Of a DNA stretch of 64,000 bases, positions 32,200-44,215 are shown in pieces. Positions within the stretch are counted from its first letter, which is position 1; each line of letters begins with the position of its first letter. Below the pieces are notes generated by a model. That model saw nothing but the letters and a program-made list of their open reading frames with translations, searched no databases and was not told where the DNA came from. The stretch is from Balanoglossus misakiensis (taxonomy: Eukaryota > Hemichordata). The stretch spans positions 13,640,001 to 13,704,000 of the forward strand of contig CM082579.2 of NCBI GenBank assembly GCA_040954595.2. Direction: 5' to 3'. Made by a program: the position numbers and the translations under genes.

Positions 32200-34079
32200 T
32201 TCCATGTATGACCTCATCTTGGATATGAATATTATCTGTTACCAATCCTTGCAATGCAGTTTCCATAACTGCAGTTTTACAGTTCTTTTTCATGAGGACT
32301 TGAGAAATGAATTATTTACTGCTTCTTCACAGCCAGAAAGATTCTTTATAGGTTTTTTAAAATCCTTGATGTGTTCAAAATAAATCTTTTACTTTTGCAA
32401 TCTTTTGTGTATATGTGTGTCCATTGTTAGCATTCCCCCCCCCCACCCCCCACCCCCCGAGTTGAACACGGGCTGCCAAATTATTGCAATACAAGACATG
32501 AACTATTCCTACTGCTTCTCATGTTTGGTTTTAATGTGCACTTTCAAAATCAGTCATATTCTCCTCAATACAACTTTAGATTATTCTTGCTTAAAACAAA
32601 GAATACAGATTAATTATTCACCGTAAAAATTTGAATGACAAAAATTGTCTCAAATTTGAAATTCAAAATGGCCGCTATAACTCCATGGTGAACATTGTTT
32701 ATTTTTTTATGAAACCAAGGTGATGAAAATCTTTTTTTTTTTTTCAAATCAACTTCATATACACTTTAATACAAAAACATGGAAGAGTTTGGAGGACTGA
32801 TCTTTGTGAAAATAACCAACTTAATGAATTTTTTTTTCACTCAACTACTGGAAAGTAAGCTGTGCTTTGATTGGTTGCTGACTGAGACAAATGTGTAGAT
32901 AACCAATCACAACACAGCTACCTTCATGATTGAGCATGTAGAAAGTGTAGTCTCCCTCAGAAATCGCCCAAAACATCGCTATTAATGCGAGCAGAGGATA
33001 GCATGTATGAACTTTGACATGAAATTGGTAGTTACCCTGGTTACGACGTTGATTTGTGACTGGTACACTTTCCACCCTTTGAAGAAAGAAAAAAAGAAAC
33101 AAGTTCTTTTCTGTGCAACACTTCAGAGTCACAAGTGATTTTCATCAAGAGAAACTTCTATCAGGCAAATTTTACTTGAAATGTTTGAAGAATTGGCACT
33201 GGGTTGATTTTATTTTGGAGTGAGTTAAGTACTCAGGGAGTCATCATTTGGTATCCCCAGGGGGGTCTAGATGCTGTTTTCTGATGGGAGAGACAATTCA
33301 TTCCAGTGGAATGTGACACTTAGGAAATAAATAGACCATAGCACCAACAAGAACAATTTCAGAATAAAATCCCGCATAACATATCAGCTCACAATCAGAA
33401 TGCAGATAAGTATATGAGATAAGAGAAATTCCAACAAATGTCTTCATATTTGACTTCCAGTCCAACTTGAGTGGAAATGGCATAAACTTCAATGATTCTG
33501 TGCCCTTGAGCAAGGCACTTTTTATTCTCATTGATCTGGGGGGACTGACTTTGTATAGATGATTGTTCTAGTCATCCTATCCTAGGTAGACAACATTTCT
33601 GTGTTTGATATGGATGAATTTAATAAATTAAAAACTGCATCGTTAGCCATTTTTGAATGCTGCTAAATAATAAATATATCCAGAATTTGATAAAACAATT
33701 CTATTTGAAATCCATTGTTTTCTTTGGCAATATATGACCATAATTTTGTCGCAAATATATAAATGGTATATATACAGTATTATATTATATCATGCTACCG
33801 TCCGCAATTCTGATTGGACGAGAGCTCAATCCAGCGATGCTAAAATACTCATAATGCACTGCTGGCAGAGCTAAAACGGGCCCCTGCTGAACTAGCATAT
33901 GGCAGCAAAAACCACAGTCGCGCGTGTTTAAACCAAATAAATAAAACAACAATACTGTTGAATTAACGGACGTTTTATTTTGAAATTGCTCTGTGGAAAT
34001 ATTTTTCACTTTGCCACGCGCGATGCCCGTCTTGTCACTTTTTGTCGTCTGCTTCATGTTTAATGCTCGATCCCGGCAG
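32200..34079. other. No gene recognised
   Basis: AT-rich sequence with a C/A low-complexity run at 32435-32460 and T-runs near 32735 and 32830. The short open frames have no protein-like features on either strand. Confidence 0.5.
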
Positions 34080-34235
34080 GATCCCGGCCTTGCCGTTGTA
34101 TGGGCATGCGAACGATTCCACTTGTATGTATATGGTCAGAAATTCACCATTGTGACAGACCACAAGCCGTTGGTCCACATATACAACAATCCAATTTCGA
34201 AACCACCTGCCATAATCGAACGTTGGGCACTGAAG
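34080..34235 (+). pseudogene. Fragment of gypsy-type RNase H
   Basis: About 52 codons reading LAVVWACERFHLYVYGQKF, IVTDHKPLVHIYNN and IERWALK match the RNase H segment of Ty3/gypsy pol. No RT or integrase is attached. It is followed within 20 bases by an A/GAA-rich run (AAAAAGAAGAAGAAG). A small isolated fragment, not a gene. Confidence 0.8.
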
Positions 34236-34259
34236 CCGTCGGCACAGAAATTAAAAAGA

Positions 34260-36640
34260 AGAAGAAGAAGAAGAAAATGAGCACGAGTTACACGTCTATA
34301 AAATTTACAGCTTGTTGAAATTAGTAAGGTTACTTTTCAATATCAGTAGCGCGATACGAGACAAACAACCCTCTATATACCGATAAGAAGTTGTTACCAT
34401 GGTGATAAAATAAACATCTGTAAGACTGAGATCTGTCAATTATTTTTTTTCATTCATGCATAAGAAATAGATCACTAATCGAAAAATTAAAATTAAATCT
34501 TAATACTCAACAACAGGGTTCGGCCTTAATGTCAAAATTACTCTATTCTATAAATAGCTCTCAACGGTTAGATTTTTTGAAAGTAAATTATTGCTGATGG
34601 TTGGAATACTTAATTTTCAATCTCAGATTCCGTGAAAATATTACAAAATAATACAGGATAAAGTCGATGGCGTTTTAATTGTCACTAATGAATTCTATAC
34701 GTCCCCTGGAGGTAACCCAGGGAGATTCCTGAACGAAACAGGGATGGTGTCCCATTGTGAAGGTTGTCTATGGGAGGAAACTGATGGGCAGGCCTAGGGC
34801 TTTAGTTTTCCAGCTGAAAAATTAATGCGTTTCGTGTTTATTTATCTGTGATGTGCCTAAAGTACCCCAAACCTTCCGTTTCTACAGTCAACTTGTCGTC
34901 ATATTTCATTTTTCTAAAATTGTGAAAAGAACACAAAACAATTTAAATTTGCTTCTCCAAGAACATTTTACTTCTGTTCTACAAAATAAAGGGGGAAAAA
35001 TGTGTCATTTGTCTGTCGATGTTTAAAGGGGCAATTTTCAATCCCTGGTTTTTGCATTAGTAGGTGCTCCTCCTAGTCAAACATTAGGCTAGTTGCGATG
35101 TTTAACCTACAGTACGTTAAAAACACACTCCAATCACAACTGTTTACCACCTTAGCTAATCCTATAAAGGGTGCTAGGTATTACAGATAACGATAACGGC
35201 CGTGCCATGGTCTAGCTGCACACGAGTACAGTAGAGACTGTTTACGGTCAACTGGAAAGCAAGAGGCCGATCGCTCTAACCACTTCGACGCTCAATTCTC
35301 CCAAGCGCGCACAGGTGCAAGCTCTGGAATGCGATCGCGAAACTTCGGACAATGCTCTGTAAAGTAAGCCCTACAACGCAATCTCGCACAAAGAAGCTGT
35401 ATTCACCTCACTATGATCTGAAATCAGCGTGTATTGATTCTTACTTGCATTTGTCCTGCGAGGCAGGACCGTCTTGATGACGACTTTGACCTCAAGCAAT
35501 TGTGATTGGAGGCGCAGCCGGCAGCATGCAAAACAGTCATCCTGCATGCATGACCGGCTACCGTACCACGCGTCGGTCAATCCACTTGCGCACGGCTGGG
35601 GCGGCTCGGCACAGGCCTGCCTATAATTTTCCTATCAACTTGAGAGCGGATCGCTACTCAAAATAGGCGTTGAAATGTCTGAATTCGCGATCATCAAGTT
35701 TATAGATCGACATCGATACAAACCCAGTTCAAGCTAGACTGATCCCCGGAAATGAACGATGCGAAAATGTCCGCATTGTTTTAATTGCTGACAATCGCGA
35801 TCGTGGCGTCGGTAATTTTTGAAGGGAGCTCAGATGCTTGTCGAAAATTCCACATGAAAGGAATACAAGTCGAATTACCAAAACTATAAATGATTGGCAG
35901 CATGTCTTGATACTTGGTGCGTCATGATTTGCAGGTAGAAAGTCCTATCTATTGCTATTGCGACATGGGCCTATAGGCGCGGCTATATGCACTCGTGAAG
36001 CTGTCGCGCCCGTGTACAGCAGCACGCACGCTCAGGCACAGTTACGTTAGCATTCAAATATCCAGATGACGGGCAACTTCAATAGCGTGGAGGCATTATA
36101 CCTGATACATGGTACGTGTCTGGCGGTTTTTAAAATAAAAACATACTTGGAAAAATCTTTTACTGAATGGCGAAATATTGCTTGCCCGTCACTTGGAAAT
36201 GACAACGCCGTGGGTCACATGGCCAGATCACGTGATTGATAGCAAAACAATTCTTTGACTGACTTTCTGCGTTTCCGTACGTTTCGATATTTCATCAAAT
36301 CCGGGCATCACTGAAGTCAAGAGTCCGTTTAAGGTTTTTTAAGAGACGACATTATTGTACATATTATAATGCGATACATCTTTATTTTTGGCAGTTTTCT
36401 TTGAGTGGTGATTGTTTTTGACAAAAATGAATGGTACATTAAAATAACACCAAAGTCATATCCTCGGGTGTGTAGTGTACTTCTTTATTCACTTTTATAT
36501 GTGAGTATGTGTGCCTGTGTAATGATTTGTGCATTTCTTTTTAATTTTTTATTACGAAGTGTTTTGGTGATTACGGTAGTTCTCTTTTTGAAGGATGTGG
36601 TGGCCCTGATAAGGGCCGTTTGGTATGTGTATGCACTAGA
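34260..36640. other. No gene recognised
   Basis: No ORF with protein character. 35200-36060 is relatively CpG-rich with several short GC words and could be a promoter-like region, but nothing ties it to a transcript. The long plus-strand ORF at 36405-36953 is antisense to exons 10 and 11 of gene X. Confidence 0.4.
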
Positions 36641-36658
36641 GCATACGTCTCTGGGTTT

Positions 36659-37459
36659 CTACAGAGAGGCACTAAAAACTTCTTCGACAAAACGCCTCCA
36701 CACATTGGTCCTCCAACGACTTGTTTTTTCCGTCAATACCCTGCGCTCAGACCTCCTCCTGTACTGCCTTCCTCGCCGACTCTTCCTGGTATTGGTTGAC
36801 ACCACTTTCGCTTCTGCGTCATATTTTATTGTTTTGTCAGTGATAAGCTTGCACAGAAACATTGTAAATTATCATGGGGAAAACATGAACACACTCGGAA
36901 ATAAAATAAAACTTACCCAGTCCAGACAGGTGAGATCACTCCTGAATTTATAGGAGTTTTTTTTTAATGGGATGCGCAACATTGTTGAAGCTCTCAACAT
37001 AGTGTGTGTCTTTACACTAGAATGGAAAATAAAATAAAATCTTTACAAAGAGTAGAGACTTTGGTTTTCCATAATCGTGTCTGCATATAGCTGACAAAAA
37101 CTACAGCATAATCTCGGTACAAGAAAGCCTGAGAGAAATACTGCTATGCTCTATCTGCTGCATGGTGGTGTTCAAACACTGCACATTGTAACTACATGTA
37201 CCTGTATTCTGAAATCGTGTTTCAAGCTAAACATTGTCATTCAATACACATAGCTAAGCACACCTACATTTACCTCATGCTATGTAATACTTAAAAAACT
37301 CACATCAACATAATTCTCTGGCTTCTTGTACAGCTGCGTCTTTCTAACTGCATGCCTCAGGAGGTCAGCTGCTTTCGATTGCCTGATTGGGCGGAACGAT
37401 GCTTCGTAATTCGCGCTATTCCGACACCTCGATTTTGGGTCACACCCAGCGTGATTATC
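36659..37459 (-). pseudogene. Gene X exons 9 to 11
   Basis: Exon 9 (37304-37459) reads DNHAGCDPKSRCRNS and VRKTQLYKKPENYVD. Exon 10 (36917-37016) reads CKDTHYVESFNNVAHPI, then loses frame in a run of nine A before YKFRSDLTCLDW. Its length of 100 bases is one more than phase requires, which could be a real lesion or a homopolymer sequencing error. Exon 11 (36659-36847) is basic (RKSRRGRQYRRRSERR) and ends at TAG. Confidence 0.77.
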
Positions 37460-37641
37460 CTACATATCGAAAAGATAACATGTACCGTCTATTTGATGGA
37501 ATTTAAGAAGCACAGTCACGGTTTTGTCCTGATGTTGGCATCCACAGATAACTTTAAAAGAATGTGTGATGGCGATGGTTACATTTTCAACTATTTTATT
37601 TAATCAAAAAAGTTATTTTTGTTTCATTCAAAGGTAATTAC

Positions 37642-38459
37642 CTGATAATGAGCGACAATATTGTCTAATTTTTTTCGGATTAGCGCCGCTGCTTCGGTTC
37701 GTGCCCGGGTTGTGTTGCCATTGTCCAGAAGGTGTTGTTTTGCCCGTGTCATGGCCCAGTAGCAATGTGTCTTTACATTGGCCCCTGTGGAGAGATGAAC
37801 ACATAGTTGAATTTGTAATAATTGTTATCACAAACGAAATGGCTTTACGTTTAATATCTCCATTTTCAAAGCTGCATAAGAGAAAAAAAAATATTCAACG
37901 CATAAAACTGAACATGAAACAGAAACTCGTAACCACAGATACCTGACCAAAAGTGAAAACTTAACATTGCGATTGAGAAAACATAAAATGTGTGTGATTT
38001 TACCTTTATCTGCAAGTTCAGGGTGCCAGGTTACGTTCATGTTTCGTTGTGTCCCCGTGGTTACTCGTTTCATCTCTCGGCCTATTGCCTTGGTAACTGT
38101 AAAATAAAAACAAGCATTGATGTTACAGCTCCTCGCCTACGTGTACACGATGAAACAGAATCAATTAATGGTGCCTGGATTGATGCAACTCTGCCTTGAA
38201 AACAAACCTGAATACACATATTCACTTTCAAATTATAAGTTTACAGATGATCAAAAGTCGTCAGCTAAAAATGTATGTGACGTCCTTATGTACATGTACT
38301 AAATTGGAGTGTTTTTGCTGCTACACCTTCCCCTGTCAAGTAAGAATGAAGCCTTACCATGCCATGTGTCGTTGCTGCTGATGGTATCTGGCCTTTCCTC
38401 TCGCAGGAATTTGTTTACAGACGCGTTGTTGTCGTGGCCATGAACTAAAATTGGAACCC
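37642..38459 (-). pseudogene. Gene X exons 6 to 8
   Basis: Exon 6 (38358-38459) reads VPILVHGHDNNASVNKFLRE and ends NDTWH. Exon 7 (38004-38096) reads TKAIGREMKRVTT and NVTWHPELADK. Exon 8 (37642-37784) reads KTHCYWAMTRAKQHLLDNG and ends VAHYQ. All have AG acceptors and GT donors, and the phases chain without a break, so this part is intact. Confidence 0.8.
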
Positions 38460-38633
38460 CTGTAAATGTAATCATTTGCAATAGCCGGTTGTCAGTGTGA
38501 CATATTTTCTTGCATAGAATTATAATTATCGTTTTATATGTGGTCCATGTACATGCCTCAAGTTTTGTAAAAACATTTAGCAAGGATTTTACTGATACTG
38601 ATGGGAAAGCACCGTGTTAATACTATGTTTTAC

Positions 38634-39299
38634 CTTTTTCATCAGCCCAGTTATAAAATCGCCTGATCCCAACCATCTCGTGTCTTTGGGAACACGGGTC
38701 ATCGTGCTTCCTGACCAACTTCTTATGGATGCACTTATGGGTTCTAAAACAAAGAAAAATAGTTACAAATAAAGTTATTCGAATTTAATCCAAAATTGCC
38801 ATATATTACAATAACAGTATACGTCAAAGCATGTGGCATGTCAGTTCGGAGAAGTGTGTTGATGCCAAACACAATACTCACTGTCGACAGAAATAGCGAT
38901 GCGATTGAGTGCGTGTAAGGGTAACACATTACCATACATATAACCATCATTGCCATAGAGATTAAAAATGTTATTTCTAACGAAAAGTTGTTACATACAT
39001 GTCACCAAGTACAACTATGTCAGAGTTTTGTGCATTCTTTCATGTACCGTGTCATGCATCGCTCATATTTTCAATCCCCAGCTTAATGGTGCGGTCTTCC
39101 GATGCGATTTCCTGAAATTGGATTCAAAAACAAAATGTATTAGGCCTATATGAACACACGGATAAAATGTGGCATGATAAAAATATCAAATAACATTTAT
39201 TTAGTTGTTTTTGGGTGGTGAAATGTCATAACTCGTTTAATGCATCATCCATGGATTTGACCGCTTCATTGTGGACAGTTTGTCGGTACTTCTCAAAAA
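38634..39299 (-). pseudogene. Gene X exons 3 to 5
   Basis: Exon 3 (39232-39299) follows acceptor TTTATTCAG and reads FEKYRQTVHNEAVKSMDD. The expected GT after AACGAG is TT, so the donor looks lost. Exon 4 (38999-39111) reads IENMSDA, stop, HGT, stop, KNAQNSDIVVLGD; both stops are TGA where CGA would suit the family. Exon 5 (38634-38743) reads CIHKKLVRKHDDPCSQRHEM and ends in GTAAAA. Confidence 0.75.
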
Positions 39300-39328
39300 C
39301 TGAATAAAAAAAAAGACAGACGAGAAAT

Positions 39329-39360
39329 GGGCCGCCGCAAGGGAAAAGGGCCCTTATGCA
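39329..39360 (+). repeat. TIR of the 4.9 kb transposon, plus-strand left end
   Basis: Starts GGGCCGCCGCAAGGG and pairs with 44184-44215 with one mismatch (C/T at position 4). Preceded by AAAT. Confidence 0.9.
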
Positions 39361-39992
39361 TGGATTTTTCGATTTTTATTTTTTGTCGTTTTTTGATAGT
39401 ACCTGTGCTCCTCTTTTCATATGTGTGCCGCTCACTATGAACTTACACCTGGAAATGGCATTTGTGGCCCATTGAATGTGACATATGACCTTTGACCTCA
39501 GCCCACAAATAAAATTCACTGTTTTTGTTTCACAATAAAGAGGTTTAAAAACCAAACATCTTTTCCCAACTACATGGAAGATCTGTATCCATTTATACCG
39601 TAGGTACTGACTAAATCAACTTTTTAGGGGGAGAGGGGGTGTCTGTCATTCCATTATATCATAGGGGTGGAAAGCACACAAGATGATGCTAGTTCTATTT
39701 AAAAATACATTTTATTAGACACCACAAGTGCCAAAACTCTACACATCACATCCTCCGAAAATATGAATATTTACATGACATTATTGACATAACTGTTGCC
39801 ATGGCTACCAGCAGTCTCCATCTAAACTGTTGCCATGGCTACCTGTAGTGTCAGAACTCCAACCATTACATCACTGATATTGCTACATACAATTCTAACT
39901 ATCATTTTTTTCAGATAACATTTAAATATTTACAAGTTTGCATTTATTTTCAGTACTACATACATGCAAGAGTATTCAGTGGGTTTTTGGAT

Positions 39993-42900
39993 TTACTCTT
40001 CAGGGCAAAATGCATGTCTAAATGGCTGTCTGACAAATGGAACAATTTCCTTCTGTAACTCTCTCCATCTGGCTAAACTCATTCCTCCAGCAGGCAATAC
40101 AGAGGGTTTTATATGTGGTGATGGAGGCCAAGTAGCATTTCTTTTGAGCAGATCTATACGGACTTCATCATCTGTGACTAATTTTCTAACATATACAGCA
40201 CCAGGATCATTCTTGGTGAATCTAAAATGATGATAAACACGAATTCCCTTCAATGGTTTGAGAAATGAAGAAAAAAATGAATCCCACTCAAACCATTGAA
40301 AGTTGGGATCAGAATTCCGACTGCCATAACATTTCACATTGTTTATTCGTGAACTTTTTGACACAATGTCTGCCAGCTGCTGAACTGTGTCAACATCACT
40401 TCTACGATACACTTGCCGAATCTTACCGAAACAAGCATCACAAATGCACTTTGTATGACCTGGTTCCAAGAAATGATAATTAATTTCGTCATGTTAACCA
40501 GTACTGGTACGGTAACAAAAATAATGAATGACAGTTTTGTTTTTATTCTGACCTCCACAGTTGTCAGCATGGCAATGACAACTCTTTTCACCCAATCCAT
40601 GCTCCTCAAAATAATTGTGAAGCATGCTAACTACATTATTGGCACCATGGCACTTTCTGTTATCAATGCCAATGGTCTCAGACTCATCAAACAGATAATT
40701 CATTTGAGATTGTTGACTATCATTACATATACCAAAGCAATTTACACGTAGTGGATTCAGAAAATACAGTGGACTAACTTGACGAGACTGATGGGGCAGC
40801 AGAAAACTCTGTGCAAAATCAACTGTATAATGAACATTATGTAAATCATAAGAGCAAGGACTACATGGGGGCTGAACTTCAATGTCTCTGAGTTCATCCT
40901 GTGCCTTTCTAATGCACAAGTTCAGAAATTCTCTTTCATTTTGTGATTTCAAAATGTGTCCTGAGAATGCAATACTAGAGTTCAGTTTGTCTTCTTCTGT
41001 TGAGGCAAACTGAATTTCATTCCGGAAGTGTTCACATTTGGCACACACATCTGTACGAGGTTCCATTTGCTGAATGTGTGGTACACACAATTTCCAGATA
41101 TTTCGGAAAGTTGTCTCCCCCACAGGCTGCTTGGTTGGCTGACAAACATTACAGGCCTCCACATACTTATAATGAACATTATGTAAATCATAAGAGCAAG
41201 GACTACATGGGGGCTGAACTTCAATGTCTCTGAGTTCATCCTGTGCCTTTCTAATGCACAAGTTCAGAAATTCTCTTTCATTTTGTGATTTCAAAATGTG
41301 TCCTGAGAATGCAATACTAGAGTTCAGTTTGTCTTCTTCTGTTGAGGCAAACTGAATTTCATTCCGGAAGTGTTCACATTTGGCACACACATCTGTACGA
41401 GGTTCCATTTGCTGAATGTGTGGTACACACAATTTCCAGATATTTCGGAAAGTTGTCTCCCCCACAGGCTGCTTGGTTGGCTGACAAACATTACAGGCCT
41501 CCACATACTTCTTATACATATCAGCCTTGGTGTCACAGGATGGAAGATAAATTGGAGGCCTTCCATCTCTACCACAAGGAGCAGCTGGCATAGGCAGACC
41601 ATTGTCATCTGCATATCTGACCAGGAACTGAACAGCATCTTGCACTGTCTGTTTGGAAAAAAGAATAGTTAAGTCACTCAAAATAAATTAGTGAACACTG
41701 AGAACACATATACAGGTTAGATAGCAAACCACCTAAAGGGACAAAGTCTCTCTCTCACTGCCCTTTTTTCCATTAATTATGTTTGATACAAGACACCATT
41801 TGTTATTCTACGTGTGGATATAGGGAATCAATGTTGACCAAACACAACTTCCATCCCACTTGAAAATGCGAGAGTGAAAAACTGGCCGAAATGAATAATC
41901 GGTCTCTACCATTTATTCATTTTGACAAGATTTTTATTCTCATCCTGCAAAGTGGATGTTGTGTGTGGTCGAGCACTGATTCAATGTCGGAGGGTCCATG
42001 TGAAAGTCTCAGTGTCAATTGGGCATGCTCCAAACTGTGGGTGAAAAATACTACTTCAAGATGGCCAGCATATGAAGCAGCTGTCAGGAGGAGGAGACAA
42101 GATATTGAGGGGCCCAGATACAGTATTACTGTATACACATGATGACTGACTGTGACAATGAGGGCAACAGTGTATTTTTGATGACCTTGGGACTGAGGGC
42201 ATAGGGAAAACAAGACTGTTTTAGTTGTGACTAGCAGTCCCGAGGTCATCAAAAATACACCGTTGCCCGAATATGTCAGTCATCATGTGTTTTATAACAC
42301 ACCAAACATGACACACACCACATCCAGGCAACAGTACCAGGCAGAAACCGATCGAAATCATGCCCTAGGGAACAGTTCGAAATGACTAAGGTCACGTGAC
42401 GGCGTATTGACGAATCACGATCGAGTGTTCGCTGCATGGTGTGTTATAATAAATCCTGACGCCTTTGTTACGACTCAAGGCAACAATAAACCGAACCCTG
42501 TCTAATCTGGAAACCTGTCTGTACTGAGCACCTATTCCTGTCCCTTTGACATAAAAGCACATGTTTGCGTGATAATAATAAACCATAAATATGAAATTTA
42601 TTACCAAGTATAAGTACACTCTTATACACATTTACATGGTATAAGAATATACTTCTTAAAGATATTTGTTATGGCATGCAGAAATGTAATACTTACTTCA
42701 AATGAATAGGCATTGGCTGGTCGTTTTCCTCGACGACCATGATCTCTGGGTACCACACCATGGATTTTGTAGTGGGCCTTTAAATTCTTGAACCTTTTCT
42801 CCCCTATAATTAGAGTTATAGGATGATAATACTAACTAATACTATCCCAAGATTATGTCAAAACAATGACTTCTCTGTAGTTTAAATCTTCTCAAAATCG

Positions 42901-43839
42901 TTTGATACACATTTAAAAAGAAATTACTGTAAAGTTGTGTCTTCTCTTAAAAAATCAACATCAAGATTGTGGGGGCCAGGACACTTAGAAAACTCTTTGA
43001 GAAAAATCCCCAAGTAAACAAAGGTCATGTGAGGGAGGAAAAAGATGACATCATCATCCTTTATTGACTGTCACTGCTGCACTACGGTAAACTACGTGAT
43101 GTGGGGAATCTATTAAAAATCAACAATCGGATGCAATAATTCACCTAACAATCCACATTTCGAGTACTCATGCTCGCACAGGGTGTGATGAGGATATCAC
43201 GACGTGTAAATAAATCATTGGTGCGGCTGCCAACGTAAAAATACCCTGCCACTCACCCAAGTTGTGAATGTAACGCCAAACTTTTTCACACACGCGTTGA
43301 CCATCAAAGATGTAATCAAAGGACTGTCGCGCACGTTTACCACCACGGACAGGTTCTCCATGAACCTCACACTGTTCTAACTTTGCAAGGATGAGAACAT
43401 CAAGATGGTCTTTCTGGAATTCTGACATGTTCAAACGGTATTCCCACACCCTGTCCACAGCAAAGTTCGAGTAGCACTGGTGTTTACAAACACACCCAGT
43501 CCGCATTACGGCCTCCACCGATGGCTTATCCAAGGCGTCACAGTCATTTCCTTCTTCGCGATCTTCTTGACCCATCTCTGGGTGTAACTGAGAGTACAGT
43601 CTCGCCAATTCGACTGGCTCTGCTTCAGGTACTGGCTCGTCTTCATCGCTATCGTCGTCGTCTCCCTGGTGGCAGTGATCGCGTACACTATCGGCTGAAA
43701 CAGAACACTGGGAATTCTCCCTAGATTGCGGCGGACTAAATGTTTCGACCAACTCGTCGTGGCGTTCTTCGAGCAAAGTCCGCAGCTCGGCATTTAATTG
43801 CGGGTCGAGAGGTACGGAGAATGCCATGATTTTACGCAA
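39993..43839 (-). CDS. Three-exon transposon protein, HxDNCxGQNKN (DUF7869-like), one stop
   Basis: Exons are 43257-43839, 42697-42803 and 39993-41648, joined at consensus sites (GTGAGT, GTAAGT; ATAG, ACAG) in matching phase, about 782 codons. Exon 1 is acidic, then has CVCKHQCYSNF and RLNMSEFQKDHLD. Exon 2 is basic (HGRRGKRPANAYSFE). Exon 3 has CAKCEHFRNE, ADNCGGQNKNKTVIHYFCYR and HFLEPGHTKCICDACFG. The HxDNCxGQNKN and GHTK..D..FG pair recalls Pfam DUF7869, a widespread transposon-associated domain. A TAA at 40494-40496 interrupts it where leucine would fit, and a 114-codon block is duplicated in frame. It is probably the element's transposase; catalysis is unproven. Confidence 0.8.
40826..41509 (-). 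repeat. 342 bp in-frame tandem duplication in the transposon gene
   Basis: Units 40826-41167 and 41168-41509 appear identical, adding an exact second copy of 114 residues that include CAKCEHFRNE and CSPCSYDLHNVHY. The length is a multiple of three, so the frame is kept. It could be a very recent duplication or an assembly artefact from two alleles. Confidence 0.93.
41733..41995. mobile_element. MITE family 1, partial, in transposon intron 2
   Basis: Begins TAAAGGGACAAAGTCTC, runs through CTCTCACTGCCCTTTT and the centre around AATAATCGGTCTCTACC, and fades at about 41995. It lies between exons 2 and 3 of the transposon gene. Confidence 0.82.
42135..42290. repeat. Foldback repeat in transposon intron 2
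   Basis: ACACATGATGACTGAC at the left pairs with GTCAGTCATCATGTGT at the right. Pairing continues through GGGCAAC and GTATTTTTGATGACCT for roughly 60 bases per arm. Confidence 0.85.
42291..42453. mobile_element. MITE-like element with TTATAACACACC ends
   Basis: The left end TTTATAACACACCAAACATG is mirrored by GCATGGTGTGTTATAATAAA at the right. The interior contains GGTCACGTGACGG and GAATCACG, words also found in the element at 48895-49157, so both probably belong to one family. Confidence 0.65.
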
Positions 43840-44183
43840 CGGGAAACATCAGTAGCACAGCGATTTCTGACTCTGACCTCCTTAGCGCTGAGGTCACGTG
43901 TATATGAACTGAGCAAAATGGCGGGAATAAAATTAGATACAATGTAAACGCTCTACGTGAGAAGTGTTTTTTGAGCTATAGAAATCGAATTCAGTGAAGA
44001 AATGACATAAATGTTCTGTGTTTCGTGATATACTTTGAATATCTTTTGTCATTTTCTCTAAAAAGTTGGGCAATATACTGAACAAATCCATTTTCCTCCA
44101 GCGTGCAGGCGAATATTTGCATGTGAAAAGCACACATAGAACGTCACCTATTCAAATGCAAATTACTAAAAATGACGTACACT

Positions 44184-44215
44184 TGCATAAGGGCCCTTTT
44201 CCCTTGCGGCGACCC
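44184..44215 (-). repeat. TIR of the 4.9 kb transposon, plus-strand right end
   Basis: Ends CCCTTGCGGCGACCC followed by AAAT. Complement of 39329-39360. Confidence 0.9.

Larger units (their letters stand above)
39329..44215 (-). mobile_element. 4.9 kb DNA transposon with spliced HxDNCxGQNKN gene
   Basis: The ends are inverted repeats of about 32 bases, GGGYCGCCGCAAGGGAAAA continuing through GGGCCCTTATGCA. They are flanked by AAAT at 39325-39328 and 44216-44219, a 4 bp target duplication. Inside is one three-exon gene on the minus strand covering most of the element. Intron 2 of that gene holds three further MITE-like insertions. The element sits in intron 2 of gene X, in the same orientation. 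The 4 bp duplication and GGG start recall the Sola superfamily, but I cannot confirm that without a search. Confidence 0.87.

Noticed and set aside
36405-36953. 182-codon plus-strand ORF with hydrophobic content
   Set aside because: It lies antisense to gene X exons 10 and 11, whose splice sites and phase fit better. Hydrophobicity comes from reading basic and A-rich codons backwards.
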